Made by a program: the position numbers and the translations under genes. 64,000 nucleotides of DNA from Ceratotherium simum simum (lineage: Eukaryota > Chordata > Mammalia > Perissodactyla > Rhinocerotidae): positions 29,732,690 to 29,796,689 of the forward strand of contig NW_004454177.1 of assembly GCF_000283155.1 (NCBI RefSeq), in the 5' to 3' direction. The stretch's first letter is position 1; each line of letters opens with the position of its first letter. Shown here one piece after another: positions 61,780 to 64,000 of the stretch. The notes beneath the pieces were generated by a model. That model was not told the origin of the DNA and made no database searches. It saw only the letters and a program-made list of their open reading frames with translations.

Positions 61780-62360
61780 AATGGGCATTAACAAATGGGG
61801 TGAGACATAAGGCTTGAAACATTCTTATAGATTGGGCTTACGCTCTCTTGCTACTCTTTGGAGCCCTGAGATTGCTGCGTGGGAAAAACCCAGACACACC
61901 TAGTAGAGGATGAGATGACATGGAGCAGAGACCAGCCCACCCAACTGAAGTCTTTCCAAAGAGAACCATCCTCTCAGCTGCTGAACACTTTGCACGAGAC
62001 TACCTTTGTCCATGTAGCACTAGATTAGCTGAATCAGACCAGAAGAAGCACCTAACCAACCCAAGAAACTGTGAGAACTGACAAAAATGTGTTGTTTTAA
62101 ACCAACGGTTGGGAAACTTTTTCTGTAAAAGGCCATATAGAAAATATTTTTGATCTGTTTCAACTATTCCTCTCTATAGTTGTAGCAAGAAAGCAGCCAT
62201 AGACAATAAATAAATGAATGGATATAGCTGTGTGCCAATAAAACTTTATTTAAACTTAATTTGTAGTTCCAGTAAAAGTATCATTGACATAGTTTCCTGA
62301 CACCTGTTTTAAAGCAGTAAGTTGTAGGGTGGCTTGTTATATAGCAAAAGCTAAAAGAGA
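61780..62360 (+). mobile_element. Probable MaLR-type LTR, split by a hAT element
   Basis: The 3' part is convincing: 'agaaactgtgagaactgaca', 'tgtgttgttttaaac', then after the nested element 'agcagtaagttgtagggtgg' and 'cttgttatatagcaaaagct', the usual MaLR/MLT1 end. The 5' limit is approximate. Confidence 0.6.
62103..62306 (+). mobile_element. hAT-Charlie element (MER58/MER3 type) nested in LTR
   Basis: Begins 'caacggttgggaaacttttt' and contains 'ctgtaaaaggccatatagaa', 'agcagccatagacaataaat' and 'ccaataaaactttatttaaa'. Flanks 'ttttaaac' (62095-62102) and 'ttttaaag' (62307-62314) match the 8-bp TSD expected for hAT with one difference. Confidence 0.8.
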
Positions 62361-62464
62361 CACTGATTTTATTGTAGTTTCCTTCCTCACCTTCCCAATC
62401 TAGTTAACTGCTCCTACTTTTCCTTTAGGATTTAGTAGAAGCATCATTTCAGAAAGCCTAAAGA

Positions 62465-62610
62465 CATTGGTTTTGGAATCAGACCAATCTGAATTTGAAT
62501 CTTGATTCTACCACTTACTTCATTTTAGAGACTTAGAAAAATTATCCTGTCTGGGCTTTAGTTTATTCATGTATGAAATATGCCCGGCATAAAATAATTT
62601 AATTTTTTAG
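62465..62610 (+). mobile_element. MIR fragment
   Basis: Sense MIR: 'ttggttttggaatcagacca', 'tctgaatttgaatcttgatt', 'ctaccacttacttc', 'tgggctttagtttattcatg'. Confidence 0.65.
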
Positions 62611-62800
62611 ATAATTATAATACAGTTAAATATTATCATTATAGCCTTATTACCTTCACTCTCAGTTTAGAATAGACGCTCTGCACTAACGTGGTATCCT
62701 GTGCATACTCCTATAACAACATTTACTATGCAATATATGAATTGTTCAGCTTTTCTTGTCATTATTTGACACCAAGGAATTAATTCATCATTAAGGAAAA

Positions 62801-63248
62801 TGTTTCTTCCCCCCTCTGATGATTCCTTCCAAGAGGACCCTCAGTTGTTGCCTCACCCCTGGCCTCTCTCTACCATTGTCTTGAACTCAAGACTGATCTC
62901 ACGTCCTACCCTGCTCCTCTTGGAGAAGTAAATGCCCTCTGAGAGCACACATCCTCTTCTGTTCCTCCAGGGAACAGCATCACACATGGAAAGGCCCAAC
63001 CCTGAGCTCCATGATCAGGTTAGTACACCTGTCTGGTTCTAGGGTTCAGTGTTCTAGGGTTCAGTGTTAGATGTTAGGAGGACTCATTTGGCCCTCACTT
63101 TAAGCCATATTCTCCCACCTTGGTCTGTCATTAATAAAGGTTTAATTTAGACCCTCATCTTCCTGGTTTTCTGTCATATTTCTCAATTGGTTCATAGCTC
63201 ACTCAGTTAACAGAGACAATTTTTATCGGGTCTCTTTGAGATCCCAAC
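62801..63248 (+). mobile_element. Probable ERV1-type solo LTR
   Basis: Starts 'tgtttcttccccc', has a polyadenylation signal in 'cattaataaaggtttaattt' (about 63129-63148) and ends 'cgggtctctttgagatccca' then 'aca', giving TG...CA-type ends and the U3-R-U5 layout of gammaretrovirus-like LTRs. No primer-binding site or gag/pol-like sequence follows, so it looks like a solo LTR. A 15-bp unit is tandemly duplicated at 63037-63066. Non-coding. Confidence 0.5.
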
Positions 63249-64000
63249 ATACATATAATACACTTAGAACTGTTCTTAGAAAATAGTGAGCCATTCCTGT
63301 AGGGGAAAAGAGTAGTATTTCCTCCTAATCCTAGCTAAGTAAAGAGGCTCCTAGAAATCAAATCGTAAATATTGAGGTTGCAGGAAGGAAAATGGACATT
63401 TCACCTTCTGCTGGCTACTTGCAGAGCTACAGAAATTTGTATGCCAGCTCTATGCATCTAACCTGACTGAGCATGAGAGAGGTTTTGGGAGAATCTGACA
63501 CGTGTACCCAAGATCTTTTGAGTGGAGGAAACCTCAATGGCAGTTGATGGATAAGCTGCACCTTAGATGCGGGGGGGTTTCCTATGGGCTAAGTGGGGCT
63601 GTAGCAAGGCTTGAATCTGCCCCAAAGGTCTGGCCTCTTAGCATGAGATTCCCAACAGAAAGAAGCCATAGGGCACTACATGGGGAGAAGCAATTAGCAA
63701 GAAGCATGAGGGCAGCTGGAGAGTTGTTCTTGAAGCTTGTCAGGGAGCAAAGCCATGAATGGTCCTCACAGGAGGATTTCCTAACAAGTCACTGGGGTTC
63801 TATTTTGATGCCTGCAATAGCAGAAGCAGTCAACTGCCAAAATCAGCCACAGCTGAGGAAGCAGGCCTTCTTTTCCTGTTTTTCTCTCATTTCTTTCCCT
63901 CTCCCTAACAACTCTATACCCTACTTGAGACCAAAAGGGAAGACCTAAGAGGAAGTAAAGCATGGATAATAAAAGAACAGATCAAGAGACCGTTCTTCCC
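63249..64000. other. Unassigned DNA with a 148-codon open frame
   Basis: The plus frame 63502-63948 (148 codons) is the longest open frame here outside recognised repeats apart from the one at 22228-22698. It has no domain, signal peptide or membrane segment I can recognise, and no neighbouring exon. It may be an unclassified repeat or internal retroviral debris. Treated as non-coding. Confidence 0.25.

Noticed and set aside
62801..64000. Complete endogenous retrovirus
   Set aside because: Only one LTR-like block is visible, with no primer-binding site and no recognisable gag, pol or env sequence, so only a probable solo LTR is called.

Overview
The window reads as mammalian nuclear DNA from a perissodactyl, most likely a horse, ass or zebra (Equus). 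The diagnostic evidence is twelve tRNA-derived SINEs of the equine repetitive element (ERE) type. They share a 'ggggccggcc' head, A and B boxes, and a 'gatgttagct' tail. The rest is AT-rich, CpG-poor DNA filled with LINE-1, MIR, L2, MaLR LTRs and small hAT or Tigger DNA transposons. I found no protein-coding gene, exon, tRNA, rRNA, CRISPR array or operon that I can support. The window is best described as a gene desert or the inside of a very large intron. All recognisable protein homology belongs to decayed LINE-1 ORF1 and ORF2.

Layout. 0-2.6 kb: an L1 3' end followed by an old L1M carrying ORF1 and endonuclease remnants. 2.6-9.6 kb: mostly unique DNA with two EREs, one inside a tandemly duplicated 145-bp unit, an L2 end, a hAT fragment and an MLT1 LTR. 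9.6-11.3 kb: a 5'-inverted (twin-primed) L1 bounded by an 11-bp target-site duplication (TSD). 11.6-25 kb: MIR and L2 fragments, a large AT-cored palindrome at 13.0-13.4 kb, EREs and a hAT element. 25.3-29.8 kb: an ERE, a MER2-type fragment and the 5' half of an antisense L1M interrupted by another ERE. 30-39 kb: the most repeat-poor stretch, with mainly MIRs. 39.3-39.8 kb: an L1 3' end carrying an ERE. 40-50 kb: L2, MIR, a (TC)n(AC)n microsatellite, an L1 3' end, a MER5 with a nested second DNA transposon, and two EREs. 50.1-50.8 kb: an MLT1 LTR lying between two copies of a duplicated unit. 54.1-57.7 kb: layered L1 fragments, including an antisense L1M 5' region split by a 1.53-kb insertion with a 12-bp TSD. 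58-64 kb: a hAT element, two EREs, a MaLR-type LTR with a nested hAT element, a MIR and a probable ERV1-type LTR.

No genes cooperate here. What the window records is the history of insertions: which element landed in which, several with readable TSDs. The points most worth a second look are the two rearranged L1 insertions (9.6-11.3 kb and 55.5-57.0 kb), the 346-bp palindrome, the two local duplications with transposons inside them, and the young, CpG-rich ERE near 49.9 kb. Family names come from remembered consensus features, not from a database search, so subfamily labels are tentative.
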